A DNA stretch of 64,000 bases, taken from the NCBI GenBank assembly GCA_951394405.1, contig OX596336.1, positions 4,712,001 through 4,776,000 on the forward strand, in the 5' to 3' direction. The notes beneath the pieces were generated by a model. The model did not search any database. It was not told the DNA's origin and saw only the letters and a program-made list of their open reading frames with translations. Source of the stretch: Coprinellus micaceus. Taxonomy: Eukaryota; Basidiomycota; Agaricomycetes; Agaricales; Psathyrellaceae. Shown in pieces: positions 1-11,095 of the stretch (position 1 is its first letter; every line of letters starts with the position of its first letter). A program made the position numbers and the translations under genes.

Positions 1-1794
1 ACTGTCAGCGACCGCACGCGGGAAGAGTTACATGCCATGTGGCGCACCGTAGACTATCTCGTCATAGATGAGGTATCCATGATTGGCAGTCGATTAATGT
101 ACCGTCTGAACGAGGCATTGTGTACCGCCAAGGAGACCACAAAGGCGTTCGGTGGAATCAACATAATTTTCGCTGGCGATTTCGGCCAACTGAATCCAAT
201 CATAGATCGCCCTTTGTATCAATATCTTCCCCCCGGCACTGTGTCCTCTGAGCAGGGTCAATACAACATGCTCGGTAAACTGTTGTGGTATGGCGTCCGC
301 GACGTTATCCTGCTCAAACAAGTCATGAGGCAAAAGGGCGATTCCCATGGATTCATCGATCTTCTGCACCGCGTGCGAATTGGTCAAACAACACTTCAGG
401 ACTACGAGATGTTGAAGAGTCGCCAACTTTCTAGCCTCCCCGCCGACGACCGTCCCAACGGTTACCGAACGCCAATTTTGACATGTAATAATGACGCTAA
501 AGATCACATTAACGCTATCGCCGCTCAGGAATACAGTGACGCCTCTGGGCAACCGGCACATTGGTACCACGCTCACGATGCTATTGGAAAGAAGGAAATC
601 CCACCCGGTTCGGTCAAGGACTACCTGGATACATTGTCTGGTGGTTCTGTCAATTATCGGCAGGGCAAGATGCTTCTTGCATTGGGCATGCCTGTCATGC
701 TGTGCAACAACTGCGACGTCGACTCAGGGGTTGTAAATGGCTGTATGGGCACCCTCAAGTCGATCCGATACACGGTTGATTCCTACGGTCGCCGCCATCT
801 CCGGTCCTGCGTTGTTCGGAGCACTGAATCCAATCTAGCTAACTTCCCACTTTTGGGTCCCTCGGAGTTCGCTGTTTTGGAGGATACTTCTTCGGTCACA
901 CTGTCCAAGAAGAGGTACAATATGTCCGTCAGCTTTAGGCGCACTCAGGTACCCATCGTCCCGGCGTACGCTATGACGGTATATAAAATTCAAGGACGCT
1001 CCTTGGATTCTGCGATAATTGACCTTTCAAGCACTACAAAAATATCAGAGGCATATGTCATGTTATCACGGGTAAAAAATCTCGACGGCCTTTTTTTGCT
1101 CAGGGACTTCAGTATTGACACTCTTCGCCTAAAACCACCCAAGGATGTGCGGGTCGAATATCGCAGAATCAGGGCACTAGACGCAATGCGACGGGGCGAG
1201 GTTGTGCAAACGAACTTGGCATTTGATATTTATTCTATCCACACTAACCTGAAGGATTACAACGGTGCTACCCTTAAAGGTGTCGCTCTATCAATCCAGA
1301 ATAATGCAGACTCTTTGCCTCCTGGCCCTGAGGACCCAGACGTACGGCTTCCCATAAAAACAAAGACAAACATTAGGGAATTGGCCGCCCGCAGGTGTCA
1401 CCAACCGTCGGCAGCACGCTCTCCGACCAACCCATCCCCAACTTCTACCTCCCCATCTCATCCACAACATCCTTCAACATTCGTATTAGATCTGCCTGCA
1501 CAGTCAGCGACCTCACCAGATCGTCGTAAACCGAAGACAATTCTGCGTCATCGACGGACTGCAATTGAACAAGACGCGCGCGCCACCGCCTGCTTCACAT
1601 CCGCCCCTCCTACCTATGTCATAAACCGGCAAAATAACGATGACCACTCGGTTAACACTGAAGCGAATACAAATCATCTACGTACGTCGCAAGGAGATGA
1701 CATCGTGACTCATGCCTCCTCTCTACTGAAACGGCTGCATTCACAACGCGCCGATGAACAGGAGCTCATTAGGAGAAAGAGAAGAAGGTTATAA
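1..1794 (+). CDS. PIF1-like DNA helicase, 3' part (5' end lies outside the window)
   Basis: The frame is open from the first base of the window, so the gene begins upstream; the ATG at 37 is internal. In residues counted from that ATG, the sequence shows the Walker B-type block VIDEVSM (about 9-15), the motif III block FAGDFGQLNP (about 45-54), a motif V-like block TVYKIQGRSLDSAIIDLS and the motif VI block YVMLSRVKNLDGLFLL. These are hallmarks of the PIF1/RRM3 branch of SF1B 5'-3' DNA helicases. Walker A must lie upstream of the window. The last ~140 residues are Pro/Ser/Thr-rich and end in a basic tail. Intronless PIF1-like genes in agaricomycete accessory DNA are often Helitron-derived. I cannot see a Rep domain here, so Helitron origin is inference. 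The downstream gene starts only 79 bp away on the same strand. Confidence 0.88.
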   Translation, partial: TVSDRTREELHAMWRTVDYLVIDEVSMIGSRLMYRLNEALCTAKETTKAFGGINIIFAGDFGQLNPIIDRPLYQYLPPGTVSSEQGQYNMLGKLLWYGVRDVILLKQVMRQKGDSHGFIDLLHRVRIGQTTLQDYEMLKSRQLSSLPADDRPNGYRTPILTCNNDAKDHINAIAAQEYSDASGQPAHWYHAHDAIGKKEIPPGSVKDYLDTLSGGSVNYRQGKMLLALGMPVMLCNNCDVDSGVVNGCMGTLKSIRYTVDSYGRRHLRSCVVRSTESNLANFPLLGPSEFAVLEDTSSVTLSKKRYNMSVSFRRTQVPIVPAYAMTVYKIQGRSLDSAIIDLSSTTKISEAYVMLSRVKNLDGLFLLRDFSIDTLRLKPPKDVRVEYRRIRALDAMRRGEVVQTNLAFDIYSIHTNLKDYNGATLKGVALSIQNNADSLPPGPEDPDVRLPIKTKTNIRELAARRCHQPSAARSPTNPSPTSTSPSHPQHPSTFVLDLPAQSATSPDRRKPKTILRHRRTAIEQDARATACFTSAPPTYVINRQNNDDHSVNTEANTNHLRTSQGDDIVTHASSLLKRLHSQRADEQELIRRKRRRL

Positions 1795-1872
1795 TGGCGA
1801 CGACCTTTGTCTGAGCTACGACCAACACACTCGACCTTACTGACCACTCGACAATCTTCGATTTTATTCATC

Positions 1873-3605
1873 ATGCCTGCCTCTCGCTTCGTTTCTCCTA
1901 CTGCTACCCGCTCAACCACGCCTGCCGACCGCACCACTGCCTCTTGCTTCGAAATGCGCGCCCATCCCGATGGTGTTTATGACCAGCTCGAGTACGCCCT
2001 GTGCACACGCCCCTTGGACTGTTTGGGCAGCGGCGAGCTTTCCATCAACCACAACTACCGCCTCATCGGCAGGCCCCCTGCTCGTCCGGGCAACTGGCGT
2101 CGTTCCACTGCAAATCGCATGACCCGAGAGGAGGAGGAGCTGCGTTTTTCTATGCTGGGGGAGTTTTGTGGGAAGAGTTGGGGTTCCCGTGTCTCTTCGA
2201 TGGGTAACTTCTCACACGGAATCTCGGAAGATGGTATCGCAAAGGTAAGTTTTCTTTGACCTTTCAGGCCATATCTTGTCCTCACCCTTCCACAGACCAT
2301 CAACGATGGTACCTCCGTGCGCAACAAGATCGTCATGCGCTTGCCTTCCAACGCCACCGAGACGATCGAGGCCGCTTGGGACAACCAAGTCTCGGAGATT
2401 AAAGACTTTGAGGTTGATGTAGTCAATAAGAATGGCGTATGTTTCTATTCATTTGTGTGCCACAATACGCTAACTATTATATGCCTGGGGCAGTCCTTAG
2501 GCAACAGTGTCATTATGACCGCGCCAGACAGCTCCACCGAGCTTATCGCCGTCGCCATGCCGCAGATTTACAAGGTCAGTTTCGATTGCATCTGTTCGAT
2601 CAACCACTCAACCTGCGCAGGACCTTCGTCGCCGCGGTCCTGTCACCAAAAAATCTGTCTCCGTTTCAGCACCCAAAACGAAGCAGAAGGTGTCAATTTC
2701 GTCTATGAAGAAGGCCAAGGAGGAAGCTGTTCGCGATGCCTCTAGCAAGCCTGCCCCCTCCCCATCTTCTTCACGTGCTGCTGGTTCTTCTTCGGCGCCG
2801 ACGAAGACAGCCGACGACAATGCTGACGCGCCCTCCGGTCCTACCAACCCCACCCCTGTCATACCTACGGAGTGGGATCAGGATGCACCCGTGGATGGTA
2901 TGTCGCATTCTACATGGCGCATTCAACTGCAGAGTAACTCATACTTTCCTCTTTTTAGGTCGTGCGCCATGCGCCCTCGGTGCGACATACAGTGTTAATA
3001 GTCTCCCTGACCACCGCGGCCCCGTTTTCCAACACGTTCACTCCGTCGTGGACCAACCCGAGGTCTACAACGTCGATGGAAACCTGGTCCATCCGCGTGA
3101 CCTTCCCTATTACCTCAAGCCGGGTGTGTTATTGTTGTTGGAGGGCAAGTTCGTGGTATGGCACGTTCCCGAAGGGCATTCTGTGAGTGACGCCCCGTTT
3201 ATTTTGTGTTTTCCTCGGTTTTCTGACTATAGCACACAGCTTGTTCAGTTCATCGCCGACGCTATCAAGATCATCGGCGACAGTGACGAACCTCCTCAGC
3301 TCCCGGAAGCAAACACTGGTCTTGGCACGGACACCGTTCGCAAGGAGCGCGCCCCAGAGAAGAGAACTGCTGCGTTCCTGAACTTCGGCAAGCCTCCGTC
3401 CGCCAAGCGTACAAAGGTTGAGGATGTTTCCCCTTCTGTTTCCACAATCAACACTGCCGACGACAAACCGCTCCCCACAGAGGCCTGCGCTTCCTCTTCG
3501 GAGTCAGAGCTCACCGACGATGATGCTGATGGCGAAGACGAAATGGACGTAGAGGAGCCTGCGCGTGCGACGCGATCCACCAAGGGCAAGGGTCGGGCTG
3601 CCTGA
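1873..3605 (+). CDS. Helicase-adjacent protein of unknown function, 486 aa, six exons
   Basis: Exons: 1873-2244, 2296-2436, 2494-2574, 2621-2897, 2959-3182, 3240-3605. The five introns are 46-61 bp with GT-AG ends, and the phases close to one 486-codon frame. I do not recognise a family. The middle (about 175-260) is a Ser/Ala/Pro/Lys-rich linker. After it comes a folded-looking block with PEVYNVDGNLVHP followed by DLPYYLKPGVLLLLEGKF. The C-terminus has a basic patch (PPSAKRTKVED) and an acidic run (DDDADGEDEMDVEE) before a basic end, which suggests a nuclear protein. The Y-x3-G/N...L-x-[PH]-G block resembles blocks in the two minus-strand genes at 3870-4840 and 4921-5920. Tight coupling to the helicase suggests a shared element or a DNA transaction, but no function is assigned. 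Confidence 0.75.
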
Positions 3606-3869
3606 TTTCGAGTGTATGTGTCTGATTTCTCGTGCTTCATGTCCAAACTACTATTGCCGCTCTTTGTCTCGATATTCCTCCCTTTTCCTTATCGCGTTGG
3701 AGTAGTGAACGTTAGGTTTCCTTCTTTAGCCATGTCTTAACGATTTGTGAAATTTTACGACTCTGGTACGTAGATAACATGTAAAACACTGTGGCTTGAA
3801 TGTATATATATATATATAATCGTAATGAACGTTGTACAGACTGCCTCTCGTTTCATAGATATCTTTCAG
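3606..3869. other. Convergent intergenic spacer
   Basis: Short AT-rich spacer between a plus-strand stop and a minus-strand stop, containing a (TA)n run near 3800-3818. It probably holds both 3' ends. No gene is seen. Confidence 0.5.
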
Positions 3870-4840
3870 TCACCGCAACAAGCGCATCTCTACGAGATGC
3901 ATTCTCACTACGCGTCTGCCTTCCTCCACGTACCTTATCACTCGCAATCAGCGCCCAAGGGATTCTAGCATACCACGAACCCACGTACCTTAATGGCATG
4001 GCCTGAAAGCAAGCCCACTTCCCATGGGTGAGTCTCTCTGTAAATTGCTCCGCAGCTATTGGTTCTCCAGCTGGACCGTATATGCGAAGGTCCTTACGGT
4101 AACAGTCGACGTAGGTACCGTGATCCGGCGACCAGACGCTGCTCTTCGCGGACTGAGGAATTTCGCCGCGGGAGAAGGCATAGTCGGTGTGAACCATCAT
4201 CGTACGGTTGTGGGGAAGTTCGCTTGCATGATATATCTCTGCTACTACCTCGAAATCTGCGAGTTTGACATCGTCAGTACTCTATTCCTCTTTGGGACTC
4301 CATACTTTTACTACGCACCGCTGTCAACACCCGCAAGTATGTTAACACTCTCGATCCCGTCCACACACAATGCCTTCGCTTCCTCAGGATACGGTGCACG
4401 CGTATCGACGTCAAGTATCTCGACCGCAAATTTATATCGCGTGGAGAATGGCTGATCTTCACCCTGAGAATCTTTAATCAGCAGCTGCGCTCACCGAACA
4501 ATCCGTCTCTACTCACGTTGTGACCATGAACGACACTTCCCGCAGCCACGTCCAAACGAAGACGCCCAAACATTCTCGCCGTATACATCCTCTCGCGCTC
4601 TCCTGCATCTCCTTCCTGACGCCAACCGACCCCAACGCCTCTAACCACATCCGAAAGCCATACCCCGTCAATGGTTCCTTCTAACGCCCCACTCTCGTGA
4701 ATACTCAGCACCCCAAGCTTCGAATCATCCTCAAGCATGGTAAAGAGGTGAGGGTCAAAGTGTTCCCGACTGTAAGGCGAATCGAATCGGGGTTGACAGA
4801 AGCAGGTCTCGGTACGAGGACGTAGGCGTAGAAGAGCCAT
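3870..4840 (-). CDS. Protein of unknown function, 266 aa, four exons (paralogue of the next gene)
   Basis: Exons in transcript order: 4840-4517, 4463-4319, 4256-3989, 3933-3870. Introns are 53-62 bp, and all four phases close on the TGA at 3872-3870. The first ATG after a TATA-like stretch (atatatc, 4841-4850) was chosen. The protein has no motif I recognise. Two blocks align with the upstream gene at 4921-5920: YKFAVEILDVDTRAPYPEEA resembles its LVLTLEMIPLDEYSPYPPIA, and ERLTHGKWACFQAMPLRYVE resembles its EELKHGDVVVCRSALCMVRE. Both genes also place their last intron directly after that block. I read the pair as an old tandem duplication. If the last intron is not spliced, the frame runs on to a longer C-terminus ending at 3853, so the 3' end is less certain. 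Confidence 0.65.
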
Positions 4841-4920
4841 GATATATATCGTTCTATGCAGGTACGTGTCACAGATACTCTTATACAAGATTCTAAATTC
4901 GAAATGGACCAAGGACTCGT

Positions 4921-5920
4921 TTAAACAGCCCCATCCTCCCGACGCCCAGTAGGCATAACGTGCAACTCCATGAGCCGCTGCTTATAGGTTCTGATGTCGC
5001 CTTCACGTACCCTTCGCAATCAGTCAGCTTCTTTCCGTTCGTCGTAACAACCACACTCACATGCACAACGCGCTTCGGCAGACCACGACGTCGCCATGCT
5101 TCAACTCCTCTTCGTAATCGTTAGGATGCACGATGTTGTGCAGGGAATCGTAAATCGCTGGAGGGCACACAACCAAATCCTCCACGATATCGCCCCGGTA
5201 ATGATGTTCTGGATCCAGCAACGCGTTCGTCCGCCGCCCAATTTCCCCCAGGTCCCGCCTATCGCCTACATCCCCACTAGGCTGGAAGATTGGACCAGAC
5301 TCGACGACGAAATAGTCCTGACCGTTTTCAAACGTGTTCCAGAACGGGTTCCCGTTGCGATCTACCGCCTATTATCAGTACTGCATCCGCTGGTGGCCCC
5401 AAACCGTCTGAATCTCACCGGCATACAGGCTCTCGTGGTCGGAATACACCTCCTTCAACAAATCCATCATCTTCTTGCTTCGCTGCTTTGCGATCGGAGG
5501 GTATGGCGAGTACTCGTCGAGAGGTATCATTTCGAGGGTAAGGACTAGTCGGTTATCGAGCATGGCCTCTCGCGACCAGAGCTCACGGCGAACGGGCATC
5601 TGGAAGTAGGGATCTTTCATATTCGTTTCGACGGTTTGCAGGGTGAGCCGAGCTGGAAAGTCGAATAACGCGATGGCCGAGTTCTTGTCCGAGGGGGAGG
5701 TTAGCCAGTGATATCCTTCTGCATATCCGTAACCTATCAGCTTGACAGGTGGGCCTAGCATTGGCATCTCCTCGCCCCCCATGTCCGGACCCGGCCTCTC
5801 AGTCGATAACCAGAGGTCGAGGCCTTCCCATTGCAGAGTGTCGTGGTGCAATCGATCGTATCTGCGATCGAATAGAGGCGGCGGGGCCATCGGCTGGTCG
5901 TAATCGCGTTGGAGAGACAT
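4921..5920 (-). CDS. Protein of unknown function, 297 aa, three exons
   Basis: Exons in transcript order: 5920-5419, 5361-5061, 5011-4921. The first intron (57 bp) removes three consecutive in-frame stops and keeps phase 1; the second is 49 bp. The start MSLQRDYDQP was taken as the first ATG of the well-formed part. The frame extends upstream to 6130 without a clear start. The C-terminal half contains PPAIYDSLHNIVHPNDYEEE, then LKHG, then VVVCRSALCM. This resembles the 3' block of the neighbouring minus-strand gene and, more loosely, a block of the plus-strand gene beside the helicase. It lies head-to-head with the chromodomain gene about 200 bp away, so the two may share a promoter region. 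No function is assigned. Confidence 0.7.
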
Positions 5921-6128
5921 GTTCGTGGTTGGTGTGGCGAACTCAACCTGGTGGGCTGCGAACACTGTCTTATAAGATTTCTGGGGTGGCGAACACGGTG
6001 GCTGCCACCGTTGAGACACCTGATCGGAATCGAACATGGACCCATAAGTTTTCCGATCCGTCTCATGTGTCTCGCCTCGACACACATAAAAAGTGAGTAA
6101 ATTCACCCTCAGGACCCCATCCTCCATC

Positions 6129-6494
6129 ATGACCTACAACCCACAGTTTAAATCCCCTCCCCTCGCATTTTGCCACCCCGCCATCGCCCCGCTCGGTCCG
6201 ATTGTCAATGCGAAAGGCCAAAAGGAATTCCACATCAATAACATCGTCGACGCGAAGGTCGTACGCGGTCGCCTTCGCTATCGCGTTCGCTGGTTGACTT
6301 ATGGGCCTGAAGCGGACACTTGGGAGTCAAAGAGCCGCTTGAAGAATACGGCTGCATTGGACCGTTGGATTCACTACCAGAAAATCGTGCGTATCATCCT
6401 CCCCTCCTTATCTCTGTACTGAACTCTGCCGCAGCCGATTCATATGCCCTTCAAGAGCATCGCTGAGAGTCGCGTGTACTGCACCACCCCTTGA
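6129..6494 (+). CDS. Solo chromodomain protein, 105 aa, two exons
   Basis: Exons 6129-6386 and 6435-6494; the 48-bp intron is GT-AG with phase 0. After about 30 residues the sequence reads EFHINNIVDAKVVRGRLRYR followed by VRWLTYGPEADTWESKSRL. This is a standard chromodomain: an aromatic-rich beta sheet, a W-x5-TWE core and a C-terminal helix (NTAALDRWIHY). Chromodomains bind methylated histone H3 tails. In fungi they also sit at the C-terminus of chromovirus integrases, where they guide integration into heterochromatin. Here the protein consists of little else. It could be a captured or exapted integrase tail or a free chromatin reader. No integrase or RT sequence is visible upstream, because the adjacent DNA encodes the divergent minus-strand gene. 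Confidence 0.8.
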
Positions 6495-6889
6495 ATCCCC
6501 TCTCGAATCCTCACGCCCCATAACGGCGACATTCATTTGTTTCGCCTGTGTCTGACCTACGACTGATCTTTCCTACAACGTGACTGTTTAATTACACCGA
6601 ATGTCTACCTTTAACGCCTCTGTATCGAACTCCGAAGGCGACGCCATCCTTTGTTTCCAACACGGTTCTCAAGGGGATGACGTGGGGATCCCGTTCGAGT
6701 TTCCCCCCCCCCTTTCGCTCTTCAGAGAGATAACCGTAAGCGCCGGATTGTGTATTTGAGCGAAGGATGCTCAGGCGAGAGCATGGAGGAGTCATATGTA
6801 GCGAGAATCAGAACGGTTCCCGGGGGTAGCGGGCTTGACCACTCGTTGGTGCTTATGGATCAGACATTGGGCGTCGTCGGTTGCATGAG
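6495..6889. other. Intergenic, no gene seen
   Basis: Contains a C-tract near 6703-6714. Short frames here have no recognisable content. It is probably the distal promoter of the gene starting at 7019. Confidence 0.4.
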
Positions 6890-6896
6890 TATAAAG
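6890..6896 (+). promoter_or_regulatory. TATA box (TATAAAG)
   Basis: TATAAAG lies 123 bp upstream of the ATG at 7019, a normal TATA-to-ATG distance for a basidiomycete gene with a short 5' UTR. Confidence 0.5.
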
Positions 6897-7018
6897 CTAT
6901 CGACCGGACGTCTCCAAGCAGTAACTTTTTCCTTCCCCCCTCTCGCCTAATCAAAGTCGTTGACCCCCACCCGACCCTCACTGTCGTTTGCCAACCCGCA
7001 CAACTTAAATCAGCCACA

Positions 7019-7790
7019 ATGCACTTCTCATACGCCGTCGTCGCTGCTCTCGTTGCTGGTCAAGGTGTGAACCACCCCTCGCTTTAACCCTCGATTGGAT
7101 GATGACTGACTTCCTGTTAGCCTATGCTTCCACCGTCAATGTTTTCCCCCGTCAGACCCCTGACGACATCATGAAGATGATCCCCCCTGCAGTCCGTCCT
7201 CCCTTCTCTGAATGTGCTGAGTCCCTCGCTGATCTTTGGCTCCCCCCAGTGCGCGTCGACTTGCCAACCACTTACTAGTCTCCAGTCGGTATGTTGACTT
7301 TTTACATTCAGTTCAGCCAGTGAATGCTGACTGCGTCCCGTCCTATGCTAGGAGTGTGCATCCGCTGCCGACCCCATGCAGTGTGTTTGCAAGCCTAGCA
7401 CCATGAAGGCCATGGAGGACTGCACTGCGTGCGCCGTGAAGGAGCTCACTGCCTCTGCCTCCTCCGCTGGCGTTGACCCGGCCACGATCCAAGCTGGCGT
7501 TGACGCCGCTCAGCAAAGTACGAGTTTCCAACCCAATCCATATCCTCGATATCCTGACGTGTCTTCGTCTAGCCCTCCGCGATATGTGCAAGGATGCTAG
7601 TGGCGGGAGTTCTTCAGGTAGCTCTTCCAGCGGCTCCTCGTCGGGCACGACAACCTCTGCTGCTGCTGGAAGCACTGCTTCCTCCGGCGCTCAGAACACC
7701 CTTGGCAACGGCAACTCTGGCGTTCGCGTCGAGTTTGCTGGGACCGCCATTCTGGGCGTCGCTGGCCTCGTTGGCGCGCTCCTTCTCTGA
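7019..7790 (+). CDS. Secreted Cys-rich, Ser-rich GPI-anchored-type protein (CFEM-like), 179 aa
   Basis: Exons: 7019-7064, 7121-7191, 7250-7288, 7352-7517, 7573-7790; introns are 55-63 bp. Residues 1-17 (MHFSYAVVAALVAGQAY) form a signal peptide. The core carries eight cysteines: CASTC, one C, then CVC, CTAC and a last DMC. This spacing resembles the CFEM class of fungal extracellular membrane proteins, though it does not match the textbook motif exactly. Next comes a Ser/Gly run (about 128-150) and a hydrophobic tail EFAGTAILGVAGLVGALLL that ends the protein. That is the layout of a GPI-anchor signal. Expected location: plasma membrane or cell wall. CFEM proteins have roles in haem uptake, adhesion or host interaction; which applies here cannot be told. 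Confidence 0.85.
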
Positions 7791-8670
7791 TTCGACGTCC
7801 CTTCCCTTGTGTCTCCTGCGTCGCTCAGGAGTCTGTACTGCATGACCTTCGTGTCACCGTCTGTCGTTTACAAAAGCACTCGTTAATATACCATAATACA
7901 GTTGCCGTGTCTCGAATGATTTCCTCTGGTCTCCGAGGCTGCCATTTCATCTCCGCGATATCAGCTTATGCTCATCAACGATGTTCAGGATGGCCAGAAG
8001 CTGAAGCAGAACGCGACGCGACGCGCCTGGCTCACCCAAATGGAACGATCCCGGATCGGAGTATCGTCGGTGTGGCTGATCCGGTATAACCGCATAAGTA
8101 TCATCTCGCAGGCACGATTGGCGCACGCCCGCTCAACCCTTCACTCAGCCGCGACGCTTCATCCTCAAAATGGTGCTAGGTCAGTACCGGACAACACCTC
8201 CCCCTTCATTTTCGCAGTGCTGAGGCGGCAGAATTGGCGGTATCTGATAAGATGTGTATTTGATCTTTTCGCTCTCTGCACCCGCTTATTCGAAGAATCG
8301 AAGCTCGCTACCGCCCGGCGCCAAGTGCTTGCAAGTTGCGACATCATCAGCGGAACCATTTCCTATATGGTGGACAAGCACCCATTTCAGACTGACATCC
8401 GTCTCGCAGAGTCAGTGGCCCGTTCTCCTACCGCCTGCACCCCATTCACGACTGTTGGGCAATTCTTTTCATAATATGTGCGCTCCTATACCGAGAAGAC
8501 GGCCGTCGAGCTCCACAACCTGGGTTAGAGCCAAGCGAGCCGAGCATCTCAGTTCACACACTGAGCTTCGCCAAGCAACTAAACAATCTCTCGGCGGCTT
8601 CGCGACTGCATGCCGCCGTGGTTCTCATTGATTGCTGCGCCTCTCGAGTGAGCCAAGGTACCCAGGACTC
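7791..8670. other. Intergenic, no gene supported
   Basis: Frames of up to 168 codons occur (7968-8474), but they lack splice-consistent extension, recognisable motifs or biased composition. The first ~100 bp is the 3' UTR of the upstream gene. Confidence 0.4.
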
Positions 8671-8677
8671 TATAAGG
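8671..8677 (+). promoter_or_regulatory. TATA-like box (TATAAGG)
   Basis: Lies 71 bp upstream of the acetyltransferase ATG at 8748. Confidence 0.4.
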
Positions 8678-8747
8678 TAAATCGCCATTTTATCTGATAA
8701 CTTTTACGGATCTCCCCTACCCAACCCGAACCCAATCGCATACTACC

Positions 8748-9392
8748 ATGACCTCCGCTACCTGCCCCCGCGGCCTCGTCGTCTTCTCCCCCGACTTCGA
8801 AATCAAGCTCACCCTCGCGACGCCCGATGACGATGACGCTGTTTCGAAGCTTCGCTCGATACCCAGCGTTCGCAAGCACATGCCATTCCTACCAGTACTA
8901 ACGAAAGACGAGGCGGAGATTACTCGAGTGCGGAGAGCGGAGGATCCATCACTACTCGACGTCGTCGTCTTCGTTCGCACACCGCTCTTCGACTCGAAAG
9001 GCCGCGAAGATGGGAGCTCGTACGCCTTCGCTGGGGTCGCGAACGTTATGGGTCTCGGGGACGAGCATAATCACGGAGAAGTCGGAATCGTCATCGCCCC
9101 CGAGTTCCAAGGCAAGGGTCTAACAACCCCGGTGCTCTACACCTTCCTCAAATACCTCTTCGAACACCGGAAGCTGCGCAGGGTTATGTTCGAGACGAGT
9201 ACACAAAACAAGCCGATGATTGGATGGTTTGAGAGGGCGGCTGGACTCAAGTGCCAGAGGGTACGGATTGGGGAGTGGAAGTCCGAGAGTGGGCCCATCG
9301 ACGTTCGAAGCTATGCTATTCCGGCCGAGGAGTGGGGTGGAGTGAGAAACGGATTAGAGAGAAAGATGGGTACCAAGAAGATTTCGTGGTAG
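8748..9392 (+). CDS. GNAT-family N-acetyltransferase, 214 aa, single exon
   Basis: An intronless frame with an ATG in good context (accATG). Residues 16-200 follow the GNAT fold in the RimJ/RimL-like (Acetyltransf_3) style: an N-terminal strand IKLTLATP, a helix with SIPSVRKHMPF, the central strand EVGIVIAPEF, and the acetyl-CoA pyrophosphate loop QGKGLTTP (121-128). These are followed by YTFLKYLFEHRKLRRVMFET and NKPMIGWFERAAGLK, the usual strand-helix where substrate meets cofactor. The family transfers acetyl from acetyl-CoA to an amine. The substrate cannot be inferred. It is probably cytosolic. The gene is complete, and no neighbour suggests a pathway. Confidence 0.88.
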   Translation: MTSATCPRGLVVFSPDFEIKLTLATPDDDDAVSKLRSIPSVRKHMPFLPVLTKDEAEITRVRRAEDPSLLDVVVFVRTPLFDSKGREDGSSYAFAGVANVMGLGDEHNHGEVGIVIAPEFQGKGLTTPVLYTFLKYLFEHRKLRRVMFETSTQNKPMIGWFERAAGLKCQRVRIGEWKSESGPIDVRSYAIPAEEWGGVRNGLERKMGTKKISW

Positions 9393-11095
9393 TACGAGAG
9401 GGTTTGTGTACGCCGCTGCATGTGGGTTGGCGCTAATGAATACCATACAAAACTACATACTACAACTGGCGTAGACCTTTGTCAATTTCGACTGGATGTT
9501 CCCTGTTTCGCTTTATCACGCTCCGAGATGCCAAGAATTTTCGGCCGCCTTCCGTGACATCACTGAGCGGTATGTAAGTCACATTCGAAGCTTCTTCGGG
9601 CCCGTGTCTCCACCCTGGCAGGACTCGTAGTTCTATCACTAGACAGCCTATTTTTACCCACTATTGCAGCTCAATCCCGCAAGTAACTAGGTTGACCAGC
9701 CGGCCAAGTGTAGCCGTTCTCCGAAGGTTACCTAGCTACAAGCTTCCTGGTTCACACTTCGGGCACATCAGAGCTACAAGGTGCTTTGAGTCAGTATTCG
9801 AAATCTCCCAAGTCTCTCCCCTTCGCCATATGTTATATCTAGCACAGAACTTCTGGCGCTGATCGTCTCGACAGTTGATGGGCGCTTAAAATCCGTGGCT
9901 TGACGTCACCATCAAGAGGCGCCTATCGTCTGAACCGGCGTTAAATTCGCCGGTGCATTACATACCTCCCGGAGAGCTTTGATACAGTCGATCACGCCTT
10001 ACGGGGGATGATCCAAAATAGAAGCGGCAGGCAACGGTATAAGTCCATCCACTTCGCCGTGGCATTCCGGTGCCGCAAATGAGAAGACGTCTCCCGGCCA
10101 CTGGGCTGATGAAGAAACGTATGAGGCTCAGGTACTTAACAGCTTACTTGCAACTGAGCGCTCAGGTTTGAGGCAAGAGACTACAACGCTGGTCCCTAGT
10201 AGAACGACCATCAGCTTCACGGCGGCGTCCAAACATTCCAGGGCATGCCTCCAGTTACCGAGGGTGGTCGTGCATCTCCAGGAAGTATTAGCAAACTTCA
10301 AATCTCCCTGTCTCTCGGAAGGACGACAGAACGTGTAAGAACACACGTCTGTCCGCATCCCACCCACCCTAACTAATCAATTGAGGTGCACATGACCCTG
10401 GTTCCCCCACCCTCCCCACCCCCGCCTTCGCGTCCAGAACGCAGAATATCCTCCAATTTACGACATTACTGCACCCAGCTCGAGGAAGCAGGACAAAACA
10501 CGCTGCACCGGAGAAATGGAACCCCAGCGGCCCGCCGATTGAAAGTCCGCTGAGCGCCCAAACTGGCGGTGTCGTCACTTGCACCCTGCCCTCATGATCC
10601 AACCCCACCTCCGCTTCCCCGCAGTCGTCGGCCAAACGACTTCGTCCCGCACCATGAACCCACTTTCTGGGTCACACCACCAAGCAAACTCGTGCGGTAG
10701 GGCGCTATTCAAGCTTCTATAGCTCCCACTGGAATATGGGTTCCACGATCGTTAGCAGTCTTCAAAATTGGCTGAAGCCTTCCCCATTCGCCCCCAGAGG
10801 CACATCGGCCAGGTTCTACACTCCACGGGGGCCACCTATCTTCACCGTCGTCTCTGTGAAACCCAAGGAGTCCAGGGTACCGTCATGTGCCCATCGAAGC
10901 CGGACCGTCGAGCAGTCCGAATCTGGAACGGTGAGGGCAGAAGAAGACGAAGAAGCCCGTCATGGGGAGAGAAGGCATTATGATACACGGGTGCTGCTAC
11001 ACGTACGATCCAAACTCAGTGTCCGACGCAACGCAAGGTTTAAATAGCTTCACATAGGAGTGTGGAGAAGACGCGCCGTTCGAAGTCGAACCACT
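9393..11095. other. Intergenic region, no gene supported
   Basis: About 1.7 kb without convincing coding sequence. It carries one exact copy of the recurrent motif GGGCGCTTAA at 9890-9899. A TATA-like GTTTAAATAG lies at 11039-11048, about 50 bp upstream of the sugar transporter start. Confidence 0.45.

Noticed and set aside
7968..8474. 168-codon plus-strand frame between the GPI-type protein and the acetyltransferase
   Set aside because: No recognisable content and no promoter or splice support.
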